Shown: in pieces, positions 54,451 to 64,000 of the stretch | Position numbering within the stretch: the stretch's first letter is position 1 | Layout: each line of letters begins with the position of its first letter | Assembly (NCBI RefSeq): GCF_028583425.1 | Contig: NC_072793.1 | Span: 100,611,689 to 100,675,688 of the forward strand | From: Eublepharis macularius | Lineage: Eukaryota; Chordata; Lepidosauria; Squamata; Eublepharidae | Length of the DNA: 64,000 bases | Direction of reading: 5' to 3' | Translations under genes and position numbers: made by a program | Notes under the pieces: model-generated | The model's input: the letters and a program-made list of their open reading frames with translations, nothing else | The model's database searches: none | Told to the model about the DNA's origin: nothing

Positions 54451-55104
54451 AATAGGCTCTTGGATTTCCAGGGCTGCCCTTGAACCCCTGTATCTTGTGG
54501 ACTGGCTGCTCATGTGCAAAGGGGAATATTTCTATTATTAATAGCATTGTGGTAAAAGACACAATGCCACCACCACACGAGTAGCTGCCCTAATTAACTA
54601 TTAGGTAATATTTCTGGTCATCTGGAGAAATTATTATTTGGGAGATAGACTGAAAATTAATAACTTAAGTGCAATCTTTTTCATCTTCCTTGTAGATCTG
54701 GCCCTCCACCTAGTGGAGAAATGACTGTGCTGCAGTGTAAAAAATCAGTTAATAATTTGCAATTGCTACTGTTACACTCATGTAAAATTCTCTTCTAAAT
54801 ACACTCAGACACTTGCCAAGTGAAAACAAGTGATCTGTTGCATTTTTGGCTAATGATTCTCCACCACTTCCTTTTTAGAATAAAGTGTATTCTAGAGGTT
54901 TTTTTATGCAGATATGAGGGCTGTGCTGTAAAGAAATGGTTCAAATGGATGCTTTAGTGAAGGGATAGGGACTGTAAACTATACTACTTTGAACTGTGTG
55001 TTGCTGCAAGTATCCTCCTGCCAGGTCGGTAGTTTCCAAACTGTTTAATATGTAATGTTAAATTGCATATATTTTGTTTCACCATAGTTTCTGCTCTGTA
55101 TTGG
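54451..55104. other. No recognised feature
   Basis: AT-rich intronic sequence. Confidence 0.4.
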
Positions 55105-55195
55105 ATTTCTGCTTGTGCTCAAGTTGACTTTCACTGTGTAATCCACCTTGAGTCTCAATGAGAAAGGCAGATAATAAATAATAAATAAATAAAAT
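55105..55195 (+). repeat. LINE 3'-tail fragment, reverse orientation
   Basis: GTGTAATCCACCTTGAGTCTCAATGAGAAAGGCAGATAATAAATAATAAATAAATAAA, complement of the 936-1130 family. Confidence 0.7.
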
Positions 55196-55389
55196 ATGAA
55201 TGGATTCGTTTATTTCCCTCTAATTTATCTCCTGAGCTGTTGTTTTCTGACAGACGGCAGGAGCCCATATGTAAAAGGGCTGGATGGAAATTTAGTTTTC
55301 CTGCAGCTTCTCCAAATATCTCTGTATCCAGCTGCTGTTGGGTGATTTACAAGGGACTATAGGCACGCCTACCATAACTAGTGCCAAGT

Positions 55390-55605
55390 TGGATTGCCAC
55401 CCCTTAGGTGGGGCCTGGAGTTCTCTCAGAAGTACAACTGATCTCCAGACTATGGAGATAAGTTCCTCTAGAGTAAATGACTGCTTTGGAGGGTGAACTG
55501 TATGGCACTATACCCCACAGAAATAGCTCCCCTCCCCAGACTTCACCCTCCCCATGCTTCGCCACAAATCTCCAGGAATTTCCCCGCTCAGAGTTGGCAC
55601 CCTTG
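55390..55605 (-). repeat. High-copy 'GGGTTGCCAACTCCAGG' repeat, copy F
   Basis: GATTGCCACCCCTTAGGTGGGGCCTGGAG, ACAACTGATCTCCAGAC, GACTGCTTTGGAGGGTGAACT, ending CTCAGAGTTGGCACCC. Confidence 0.7.
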
Positions 55606-55714
55606 CACTAAGACAGTCTTGTTAGTCCAGTGGGGCCTCACCAGCCCCTCTGGTTTTGGCCTTGAGATGACTAACTGGGGGGTGGAATCCTGGCTTCCAT
55701 AGAGGGGTGGCTGA

Positions 55715-55920
55715 TAGTGTGGCCAACTTCCAGATGGGCCCTGGGGATCTCCTGGAATTACAACTGATCTCCAACTAAAGAGATCAGTTCCCCAAAAGAA
55801 AATGGCTGCTTTGGACTGTATGGTATTATATCCCACTGAGAGCCTTCTCCTCCCCAAACCCTACCCTCATGAGGTATCCCCAAATCTTCAGGAATTTCCC
55901 ATCCTGGAGTTGGCAACCAT
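55715..55920 (-). repeat. High-copy 'GGGTTGCCAACTCCAGG' repeat, copy G
   Basis: GTGTGGCCAACTTCCAGATGG, ACAACTGATCTCCAACT, AATGGCTGCTTTGGACTG, ending CCTGGAGTTGGCAACC. Confidence 0.7.
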
Positions 55921-55934
55921 AGTAGGTGATTTCC

Positions 55935-56166
55935 CTTTAGGGTTGCCAGCCTCCAGGTCCTGGCTGGAGATCTCCTGGAACTACAACTGGTTTCCAGGCC
56001 ACAGAGATCAGTTCACCTGGAGAAATTGGCTACTTTTGGGAGTGGACTCTATGGAATTATGCCATGCCAAGGTCCTTTCCCTCCCCAAACCCCACTTTCT
56101 CCAGGTTTCTCCAGGTTTCACTCTCCAGATCTCCAGGAATTTCCCAACTTGGAGCTGGCAACCCTA
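55935..56166 (-). repeat. High-copy 'GGGTTGCCAACTCCAGG' repeat, copy H
   Basis: TAGGGTTGCCAGCCTCCAGG, ACTACAACTGGTTTCCAGG, then GGCTACTTTTGGGAGTGGACTC, ending TTGGAGCTGGCAACCCTA. Third copy in a cluster of three in the same orientation within 0.8 kb. Confidence 0.75.
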
Positions 56167-56700
56167 TTTCCCTTCAATAAATAAAAACTAAAGGTCTCAG
56201 TTAACTGTTCCAGGACCTTGCTAGATTTTCCTTGCCTTAGATGAAGCCTCCTGAAATATTTCTTCCCGCACTGTCCTCCAGCTGGGTTTCTTCCTCGGCA
56301 GATTTCAGATGGCTCTTGGAACTCCTGAATCATCAGTCTAGAAACAATACTCTTGAACTCTCCTAACAATTTGATGGGGTCTCCACGGTGAGCGTGTGGA
56401 GAGAAAACAGCAAGGGAACAAGACTAGTAATTATTTTAAATTATTTAAAATGAAGCAAAAAAGGTTTAATAGTGTATCTGAGCCATAACATGCACACATT
56501 TACATCTAAATCAAGGCATAAGCCTAATCTTGGCAGCAAATAATCTATACATACATTAGCTGGCTGTCAGCATTCAATCTATGCTCCACTTAATATGCAA
56601 AGATGAAGAAGCTGAGAACTGATTTCTGGCTAGTGGAAGAAAGAAATTTATAGGGAAATCCCAAACTTGATTTTTAGGGTGCAGGAAGGTGAGAGATTGT
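56167..56700. other. No recognised feature
   Basis: AT-rich intronic sequence. Confidence 0.4.
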
Positions 56701-56815
56701 GAATAATAACTACAATATTCAATTTATATACCACCATTTAGGACAATGCCACACTCAGAGCGGCTTACAAAGTGTGTAAAAAATCTCCCAGCCCCACATT
56801 GAGGTTGGCAACCCT
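56701..56815 (-). repeat. SINE/LINE tail and end of another repeat
   Basis: TTATATACCACCATTTAGGAC then CACTCAGAGCGGCTTACAAAGT is the complement of the MIR-like SINE tail at 24950. GAGGTTGGCAACCCTAGG at 56798-56815 is the end of the high-copy repeat. Confidence 0.55.
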
Positions 56816-56904
56816 AGGATAATCCCAACCAGGCTGTGCAGCAGTTTGACGGCATACCCCTTCCCATTTAACCTCTGCTTGGAGTGATGGTGCTGATCAA
56901 TATA

Positions 56905-57060
56905 AGAAGAGCCCTGGTGGATCAGACTATCCAGTCTGATTCACCATCCAGTCTGGTCTACCAAACAGGCATGGCAGCAGCTGACTCCTCTCCCTTTCAA
57001 CCAGTCCTGTTGGATGACTAAAAAACAGGCAGGCTGATTGCCAAGCCTAGTCCCCTTCCA
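56905..57060 (+). repeat. LINE-related repeat, second copy of the 46880 family
   Basis: ATAAGAAGAGCCCTGGTGGATCAGACTATCCAGTCTGATTCACC; followed by CTCTCCCTTTCAACC. A local duplication of CCAGTCTG(A/G)T words is present. Confidence 0.5.
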
Positions 57061-57224
57061 AGAGGGGTACCAGTTTGGGTGGGTTGTCAGTTGGAGGAAC
57101 AAGATTCGCAACAAGTTTCAAAGGTCTCTTCTTGAATATATTTATATTTAAACAAAAAAGAATATTTTAAGAGTATGTGTTGATGTCTCTTAAACAGTTG
57201 CTGTCCCCCTGATCTCCCACTCCC

Positions 57225-57562
57225 AGCCTCTTCCCCCTGCCTCCACACACCTGGCTGGTGAGGGAACAGGCGTGAGAATGGTGTCTTCCCAGTGCAGTTC
57301 GATGATATCACTCCTATAAGTGACATCATCATACAGGCCCTGGGAATGCTCCTGGGCTTCACACCAGGCCAATTTGGCCTGTTTGGAGAACCAAATTATG
57401 CCCAACGTGATGCCTGGGGGCACTTCCAGGGCCTGCATGATTGTGCTGTGCTGGAAGCATTCCCCAGGATTTGCGTATGTGCATGAAGAAGCTGCAGGTA
57501 AGTGCCAGGACCCCCCTCCTGCCGGGAGGTTGACCCCCACTCCTGCTGGGAGGCAACCCTAT
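57225..57562 (-). mobile_element. TAGGGTTGCCA-family element, third copy
   Basis: Contains GATGATATCACTCCTATAAGTGACATCATCATACAGGC, the diverged internal palindrome, and ends GGGAGGCAACCCTATAA (57546-57562). Its left terminus is not clear. Confidence 0.5.
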
Positions 57563-58574
57563 AATAGCCAGATACGTCTGTTCCTGAATAATCCTGTGTG
57601 GTTTGAAACATAAGTGACTACTCCCTGTATGCAGGGGTGGATTGGAGAATTACTTTACTGGGGAAAATCCAAGTGGTCTCTGCCCTGGAGGGCCTCCAGT
57701 TCTAGAGTGGCCTCCCCCCCACAATGATGTGGCTTGCAAGGAGAAGCACAGTGATACTTGCTGGCCCAAGTAAAGCAGACAGTGAAGTGGAGTCTGGAAG
57801 CTCTTGGCTTTGCCTTGCTGCTCTGGACACACTGGGTCCAGTGAGAAGGTACCCAGCAGCACCTTCTTGTGTGCAGACTGAAGAAGGAACTGGGATGAAA
57901 CTGGAGAACTGACTTCCCTTATTTTCCCAGCAGTTTCTATGGCTAGTTAGTGTTTCTACCATTCATGAAAGCCACCCCTGCTTAGTTAGTCATACTTAGA
58001 GATGTGAAGACACAGAAGAAAAAATGGGAAAACACCAATAGAAAAATTGCAGTTTTAGGAAATACCGTGTCCCCCCTTTAAGAAAAGGTTTTACTCAATC
58101 AGAATGTATAGAATGAATATTTTTATGTAAGAGTCTACAAAATTCGATAATGATCATTCGTGTGTACATTGTAGACATATACAACATATTTTCAACCATA
58201 TAATGTTTAAATATAACTATTTTATCCGTGGTTAATACTCTAATATGTGTGATAATGATACTGTTGAATAGTTCAGTATTTTCAGTCTTAGAAAGTTTAA
58301 CATGAAGAGAGGGGAAATTGACAGAGACTTCCTATCTGTCTTTTATAAGTTGGCTTTCCAGCTAACACTGCGACCCCCTTCATGTGAGCGTCCTCCTGTA
58401 ATTCATCTCTTGTAGTTTAGCTCTATGAAGGCCTGAAGAGGTTTTTTTTAAATCACAGGTGTGATGAAATTTCTACCTTTTGGCCACAGTAGCTGCTGGT
58501 CCACAGCTTTGCAATGTTAGAAAACACTTGTAGGGAGACTAAAATTCATGAATGATGAAGGAGTATGCTATAAT
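57563..58574. other. No recognised gene
   Basis: Intronic sequence, AT-rich after 58000. No repeats recognised. Confidence 0.4.
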
Positions 58575-58815
58575 TTATGCATTTATTTAGTTAATTACTT
58601 AGTTTATACCTTGCCTTCCTCCCCAATGGGGACCAAAAACAGCTTACATCATTCACCTCTCCTCCATTATATCCTTACAACAACCCTGTGAGATAGGCTA
58701 GGCTGTGAGTGTGTGACTGGCCCAAGGTCACTCAGCAAGCTTCCATGGCAGATTGAGGATTTGAATGTGGGTCTTCCTAGTCAGACATTTTAACAATTGC
58801 ATCACACTGGCCAGT
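58575..58815 (-). repeat. CORE/MIR-like SINE
   Basis: TTATACCTTGCCTTCCTCCCCAATGGGGACC, ACAACCCTGTGAGATAGGCTAGGCTG, TGACTGGCCCAAGGTCACTCAGCAAGCTTCCATGGCAGA and CATCACACTGGCCA: the reverse complement of a MIR-like SINE, fairly complete. Confidence 0.75.
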
Positions 58816-58984
58816 GATGCATCTGAGACTTGCATCTAACTATATCCATGTGACAAAGGTAAGCAGTTTTGTCAGTTTCCTGGCTGCTTCCCTATATGCA
58901 TTTTCATGTTTGTGTAAACCGAAGGGTATATGAAAGGACTTTTGGAAATTCTAGACAAGCAGGAGTTTATTACAGTCTTGATAT

Positions 58985-59070
58985 AAACCTAAGATTAGGA
59001 TCCAATAGCGCCTTAAAGACCTGAATCTTGCTCTTCTACTCCAAACCAACACAGCTACCCACCTGAAACT
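58985..59070. repeat. 'AAGGTGCCAC' family fragment
   Basis: GGATCCAATAGCGCCTTAAAGACCTG then CTCTTCTACTCCAAACCAACACAGCTACCCACCTGAAAC. Confidence 0.6.
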
Positions 59071-60214
59071 ATTGATATGAATCTAGTTGGAGTAAAATCC
59101 ATTTGCAGTAATAAGCAGATTCTCCATGTTTCTGAATCTTTGGCTATTAGAGGCTGAAGAGCATTGTCCTTTATTTTCAGAAAGTAGCATAAGGCATCAT
59201 TCTTTCAAAAAGCTTTTGTCTTAATGCGTTTTAAGAGTGGTGATTTGGTGAGCAGTTTTCTCAATTGTTAATTGATTGTTGTATGTCTGCCTTTTAAATG
59301 ATTCTTGCTATTATACATGGTTTTTATATTTATATGTATACTTTAAACTGCCTTGTTATCTGTTTTTCAGAAAGGTGGGATATAAATATTTAAAGTAAAT
59401 AAATGCTTGGGGATTTTTTTATTTTTAAAAGATTCATGCAATTCTCCTTTTGGGCTCATGATGGCAGAAGTAATCTGCTGAAACTTGATCTTTAGTAATG
59501 CTGCTTGTACCAGGAGACTTTTCTCCATTTACATGTGTTGCTGGGGGGGTAGGGGGGAACCCAAAGGTTTTTTTTAATGCTGCAGCATCAAAGTGCATAT
59601 CTGTGTGGGTGTGAAGAGAGAAGAGCAAAGAATTCTGCACAAAATGTATGATACAAGATACTAGCATACACTTAATGGCTAAAGAGTACATGATGGAAAG
59701 TCCCTGATTTAAATCTCACCTTTGCTGTGATGTTGCTGTGTGACCTGAGCTGAGCTGCTACCTTTCAACCTCAGCACACTCCCATCAGCCAAGTAATACT
59801 GGTCTACTATATAGGACTGTTTTAGTGGGGGAATGTATGTGAAGCCCTGTAAAAATGCTATATAGTGAAGGCAACTTGATCAAGCTTCTGTTAACTTGAG
59901 CTGAAATGCCTTTGAGAACAATCCCTAAACAGGTCTACTCAGAAACCTGGTTGGGTCTATTCAGAGAGACTTAGTCCCAGGAAAGTATTCTAGTTCTGTT
60001 TGGAATGTCTGTGGAGTGAACAACAGAAGAACGGTGTTCCTAGTATCCAGCATGCATAAGCTAATTGGTCAGTTCTTTGACTAACATTCTTTGTGCTTGT
60101 GCATATTTGATTTCTGTTTTAGTTCAGTGCCTTTCTGGTGCATCCAGCATGGAAGTCAGTGTTACCCAAATAGGCAGTCTCCTAATTAGTTGGGAGAATT
60201 AGCTTAGAGGACTC
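59071..60214. other. Intronic sequence with MIR-like and MITE-like relics
   Basis: A MIR-like SINE relic is at about 59695-59830 (GTCCCTGATTTAAATCTCACC, GCTGTGTGACCTGAGC) and a palindromic-repeat relic at about 59905-60000 (AACAATCCCTAAACAGGTCTACTCAGAA). No gene. Confidence 0.4.
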
Positions 60215-60730
60215 AAGCGAGAGGGGGTAACTGGAATTCTCCACTTATGTTTACGTGGATTATTCCCTTAAGAGAACTATTGAAATAAATCAGGCATATG
60301 TTCAACCAGAAAGGGTTTTTTTTAATTAAAGAGAAATAAAAGGGCAAACATACAGAAAACTACACACAGCACACATATGAAGCTAACTAAGAGAAAATCA
60401 GGGAGGAAAAGGGGAGAAAGCAGTTTCAGGGAAGGTGACATTACCCTAAATGGGTGTGTGTGTGTGTCTTCTTGTGAGTTGGCGGAATAACACTCAAGGC
60501 GACACAGCAAGAGGAGGTAACCACAGGATCTTCACCAATATATACCAGGATATTCTCTTAGAGGACTCTGAAATAAACAGGAAGATGTTCAACAGGAAAA
60601 GTTTCTTTATTAAATAGAAACAACAGAGCAAACACACAGAGAGCGCACAGAGCATACACACAGAGCTAACTAGGAAGGCTGCGAGGAAAAGGGAAAGCAG
60701 CTTTTGGGAAGGATGATATTTACCAGGCTT
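60215..60730. repeat. Diverged tandem duplication of about 230 bp
   Basis: Unit 1 (about 60218-60450) and unit 2 (about 60505-60722) share, in order, GAGGGGGTAAC / GAGGAGGTAACC, ATTATTCCCTTAAGAG / ATATTCTCTTAGAG, GAAATAAATCAGG / GAAATAAACAGG, ATGTTCAACCAG / ATGTTCAACAGG, AGAGCTAACTA and GAGGAAAAGGG. Spacing is about 288 bp. Their origin is unknown. Confidence 0.75.
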
Positions 60731-61500
60731 GGAGAGCTGGGAGAGCAAAGAAGCTTCTTCAGAGGGGCAACAAAGTGATCGGTACTTCACAAGAGAAGAG
60801 AGCTTAAGTGAATATGAGGGCATGTGGATGGGTGCCAAGGCACACAATACAGTAAGGACTTGGCTGGCCAGCCTAATTATAGAGCAAAACGTATCATGGG
60901 GCTAAACTAGCATTTCTGCCCCAAAGCAATAGTTTAATGGCTGTCCCTGAAGGTGGAACAATAACTTAGCAGAGGTGTGATATGATTATCTGGATTGGAC
61001 AATAGGTAAAAATATTGCTTGATGACGTGGTAACTATCAGATAGGAAGGCTATCAGATTTGCTGAATAGGCCTTGATTAGGTAAGTGGCGGAGGAAAGTG
61101 TTGATGGAATTAGGCAAGGAGGTGTCTCAGAAAGCCTTCGCTATGCTGCTCTCCAGGGCATGAATGCAGCTAGTCAATCAGCCCATTTGTGACTCACATT
61201 ATGGTAACTTTCCAGCCTCCGTGCAGGAGGCTGGCATCTGTTCTGCCTGGCTCTGTAGTGTTTTTGTACATATGGCACATTGAGAATGGGGTTTATGATA
61301 TTTCATATCCATAAGCTGCCCTTCTAGCATGAGGGAAGGGTCTGACTGCTAACAGTGATAATTACCAGTCTCGAAGAGGCAGTCCATGGAGGCAGCAGCA
61401 AAACGACCAGCGTTTCATGGAGAAGCAAGAGGCCCAAACAGATCTGGGGGCATGTTTCAGATCCAAAACCAAAAATACATTATTTGGTGGCTAGGGAGTC
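60731..61500. other. No recognised feature
   Basis: Intronic sequence; a PLE, LINE or SINE was not recognised here. Confidence 0.4.
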
Positions 61501-63060
61501 CATTTAAAGGGCAAAATCCTGTTGGTGTACTACCCACCTCACTGTTTAACAGTCTCCCTGCCTGAACTGACAGAGATGGTTTTAGGGGTGGTGTTGAAGA
61601 GTCATTGGCTGGTTGTCTTGAGGGACTTCAGCATTCATGCTGGGGCTGTCTTGTCAGGAGCAGCTTTGGATTTCATGGCTTCTGTGACAACTATGAGCCT
61701 ATCTTGGGTAATAACAGGTCCTGCACTTTGTTCAGATCACAGTCTTGATCTGGTATTTTGTTCTGGGTGGAATGAATGCCATCTGAGAGTGGAGGAATTG
61801 TTGATGATTCCTTTGTCATGGCCAGATGACTATTAGCTCAGGTTTAGACTATTAAAATTATATGCCCCCAGAGCCACATGGATCCGAATGGCTTTCTGAC
61901 GGGTCCAGGTGATTTCCTTTTGATATGGCTGATGCTTCTGCCAGTATGTTCTGGCTGACCTCTGGAATCACAAAATGAACTGGGTGGTTGACATGATTAC
62001 TCCCAGGTGCCCTCTCCCAAGTGTTAGATCCTAGGTAGTCCCTTGGTTTACTGAAGGGCTGTGGGTGATGAAAAGACAAAGGAGACGGCTAGAGCAACAG
62101 TGGAGAAAAACTTGAGATGAATCTGGTTAAAACAAGGGTGAAAGTTCATTTCAAAGCATACTCCGTGGCAGTGACAGCAACAACAAAACAACACTTTTCT
62201 GCCACTGTTGTGTAGAGCAGCAGAATTTAAGGCAGCAGAGCTGTTTCAGATGGTCAGGTCTGCAGGAAGAGATGGACTGCTTGGTGTCCCTCAGTGACCA
62301 TTTTGCTCAATACTTTGTAGATAAACTCATCTGTTCCAACTTGGACAATAAATTAGCAGTGGCAGGATCAGATGGTGCCAGGATGTTGATTTGTCCAGCT
62401 GTTTGAGATATTTTTCAGTCTTACAGTGTGGAGAGTCTCTTTGGAAGTTTGAGGCCTACTACCTGCTTGTATGACCGTTGCCCTTCCTGGCTAATTAAAT
62501 CTGATGGAATGGGTGGGTGGAGCTGGCTGGCTGATCTAAGAAGTAGTTAATGCCTCCTTGAGAGAAGGGGTGGTCACCCTAGAAACCCTTTGAGAGAGGG
62601 GGAAGGCACCCTAGAAACGAGCTGTGGTGCAACCTCTTCTAAAGAATCTTTCCTCCAAGAGATTTCAATAACTGTAGATTATTCTCAAATATTCTAGTCT
62701 AAAGCAATGGCTGGACAACTTCAAGTTTTCCTGGTTGAAGTAGACTATTTGGATCCTTTCCAATCTGTTTTAGGTCTGATTATGAGACTGAAACAGCCTC
62801 AGTTGCCCTGGTGGATGACCTATACCAGGAGATGGATAGGGAATGTGATTCTATTGATTCTCCTGGACTTCTCAGTGACTTATGAGAAGTTGGGTATCCT
62901 TCTGGACAGCTTTTCTGGGCTGAGACTGGGGGAGCGGTCACTGTTTTGCAGTTCCCTCAGTGACCCCCTTTTCATGTCCAATGTTTTAAATTGTTGTTTT
63001 TATGTTTTCTGCAATTTTAATTGTTTTAGTGATCTGTTTTTGTTGGTTTTAATAACAATT
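61501..63060 (+). mobile_element. L2-type LINE with decayed endonuclease and RT segments
   Basis: The frame at 61522-61836 carries an apurinic endonuclease region: VVLRDFSIHAGAVLSG (family GDFNIH) and SDHSLDLVFCSGWNECHLRVEEL. A segment encoding TTCLYDRCPSWL lies at about 62460-62495. The RT start (LILLDFSVTYEKLGILLDSFSG, about 62848-62916) follows in the next open frame. Many stops and frameshifts lie between, and the FADD site is absent. The 3' tail was not recognised, so the right boundary is approximate. Confidence 0.8.
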
Positions 63061-63860
63061 TAAATTGGATGTCTGTATGCTACAAGAGAGTAAACGTAGT
63101 TCCACTAAAGTCTTTTGGTTTCAGTGGTCTAGCTAGCATTACCGTTTGTTAGTATGACAAATCTACTACTTTCCTTTTCATTCATGAGGCAGACGGCATT
63201 CATACTGATACTTCAGGGTAGACCCCTACTGATCTTACTACCTTGACAGTGTCCTTGTGTTAGAATCTGAGGATAAGTACGTTAATGAGTGTGAGATCTC
63301 AAGTTCTGCTTAAATAGTTTGGGTTATGTTTGACAGTCCTTGAGGCATTCATTTAGCTGCTAGATTTTATATTGCAGTTTTTACTACTGGGACCTCAAAG
63401 CAACTTACAACATTTTTAAAAAATGACCCTCTCCGCAGCCTTCCCAAAATATTATTCACCATCCTGTACCTTGGCTGTAATTCTAAGAAGGCATTTACTG
63501 TGTGATGGGATTTCTAGTCCCTTTCTCCAAGCTCCAGAGATCTTCAGCATCTTGAGAACCAAACAAGAAGGAGCCAGGAATCTTTCTATTTCAAATTAAT
63601 TTCTTTGGTGAAAACTGGTGTTGCATAGCAGGTAGAGAGTTGGGTCCGGTAATGTGGGAGTAATCCCATAGCATCTCAATTGAATGTTATTTAATAGGTG
63701 ATCTTTACCTCTGTGCCTTGAAAATCTTCAGTTGCCCCTTTTAATACAATAAGCTTCTATTAACAGGCCAGGATATCTTTCTCCAGGCATACTGGCAACC
63801 TTAACTTATTTTTCAGTGAGACAGCTGAGCTCTTCTGATATCTGATGGAGTAGCTAGAGG
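63061..63860. other. No recognised gene
   Basis: A T-rich flank follows the L2; a possible MIR-like relic near 63395-63470 (ACCTCAAAGCAACTTACAACA). Otherwise nothing. Confidence 0.4.
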
Positions 63861-63950
63861 AATTAGCTGTGCAATCCTGTGTTCCAGTCTAAGCCCTTTG
63901 AAATCAGTTGGTTTAGATTGAAGTAACTCTACATTGCACTGTTACAGACT
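63861..63950. repeat. Palindromic MITE-like repeat
   Basis: GTGCAATCCTGTGTTCCAGTCTAAGCCCTTTGAAATCA, then GTTTAGATTGAAGTAACTCTACATTGCACTG; inverted halves of the unit described at 45095. Confidence 0.65.
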
Positions 63951-64000
63951 CTTCAGCTGCAACAGGTGTCTGGGAAGCTTCTCGTGCTCAGGAAGGTCTG

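Larger units (their letters stand above)
33106..64000 (+). other. TEX264: Presumed TEX264 intron continuing to the window end
   Basis: I searched by eye for the next exon, which should begin with the codons after DNPHT and encode a Cys-rich PPDKC-type segment, and found none. No other host gene is recognised on either strand. The region is filled with the mobile elements listed separately. That the intron spans all of it is inference; missed short exons are possible. Confidence 0.4.

Overview
This is a window of vertebrate nuclear DNA, almost certainly from a squamate reptile and most like a gecko. That reading rests on the repeats: CR1, L2 and L1 LINE fragments, 5S-rRNA-derived SINEs, tRNA-derived CORE/MIR-like SINEs, an ACE-like SINE, a Penelope-like element and several hAT elements with 8-bp target-site duplications (TSDs). 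There is no bacterial-style gene organisation; nearly all open reading frames over 60 codons are chance or transposon-derived.

One host gene is recognisable, TEX264, the ER-phagy receptor, on the + strand. A CpG-rich, TATA-less promoter-like region lies at about 26.95-27.52 kb. A possible non-coding 5' exon is at 32183-32259. The first coding exon is at 32817-33105 and encodes the N-terminal membrane segment and the start of the GyrI-like domain, in phase 0. No later coding exon was recognised, so 33.1-64 kb is probably TEX264 intron and 27.5-32.2 kb the 5' intron.

Layout. 0-0.5 kb: start of a retroelement gag-like ORF on the minus strand. 3.76-4.85 kb: a solo LTR with a 4-bp TSD. 7.9-9.3 kb: a hAT-type element carrying two further TIR elements, each with a perfect 8-bp TSD. 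9.96-15.85 kb: a CR1 LINE split by three insertions, the last a 3.5-kb hAT-type element that contains an array of about 11.7 copies of a 158-bp satellite. 16-26.4 kb: LINE and SINE remnants, including an L2 split by a SINE and another non-LTR element. 26.4-33.1 kb: TEX264 promoter and 5' exons. 33.1-64 kb: intronic sequence with an inverted Penelope-like unit that carries a hammerhead-ribozyme-like core, a foldback element, a 48-bp perfect palindrome around a Z-DNA-prone (CG)n(CA)n core, a second LTR copy, CR1 and L2 copies and many short repeats.

The main points of interest are the layered insertions that can be ordered in time, the hAT with an expanded satellite, the hammerhead motif, and the palindrome with alternating purine-pyrimidine core. 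Family names for repeats come from recalled consensus features and were not confirmed by a database search.
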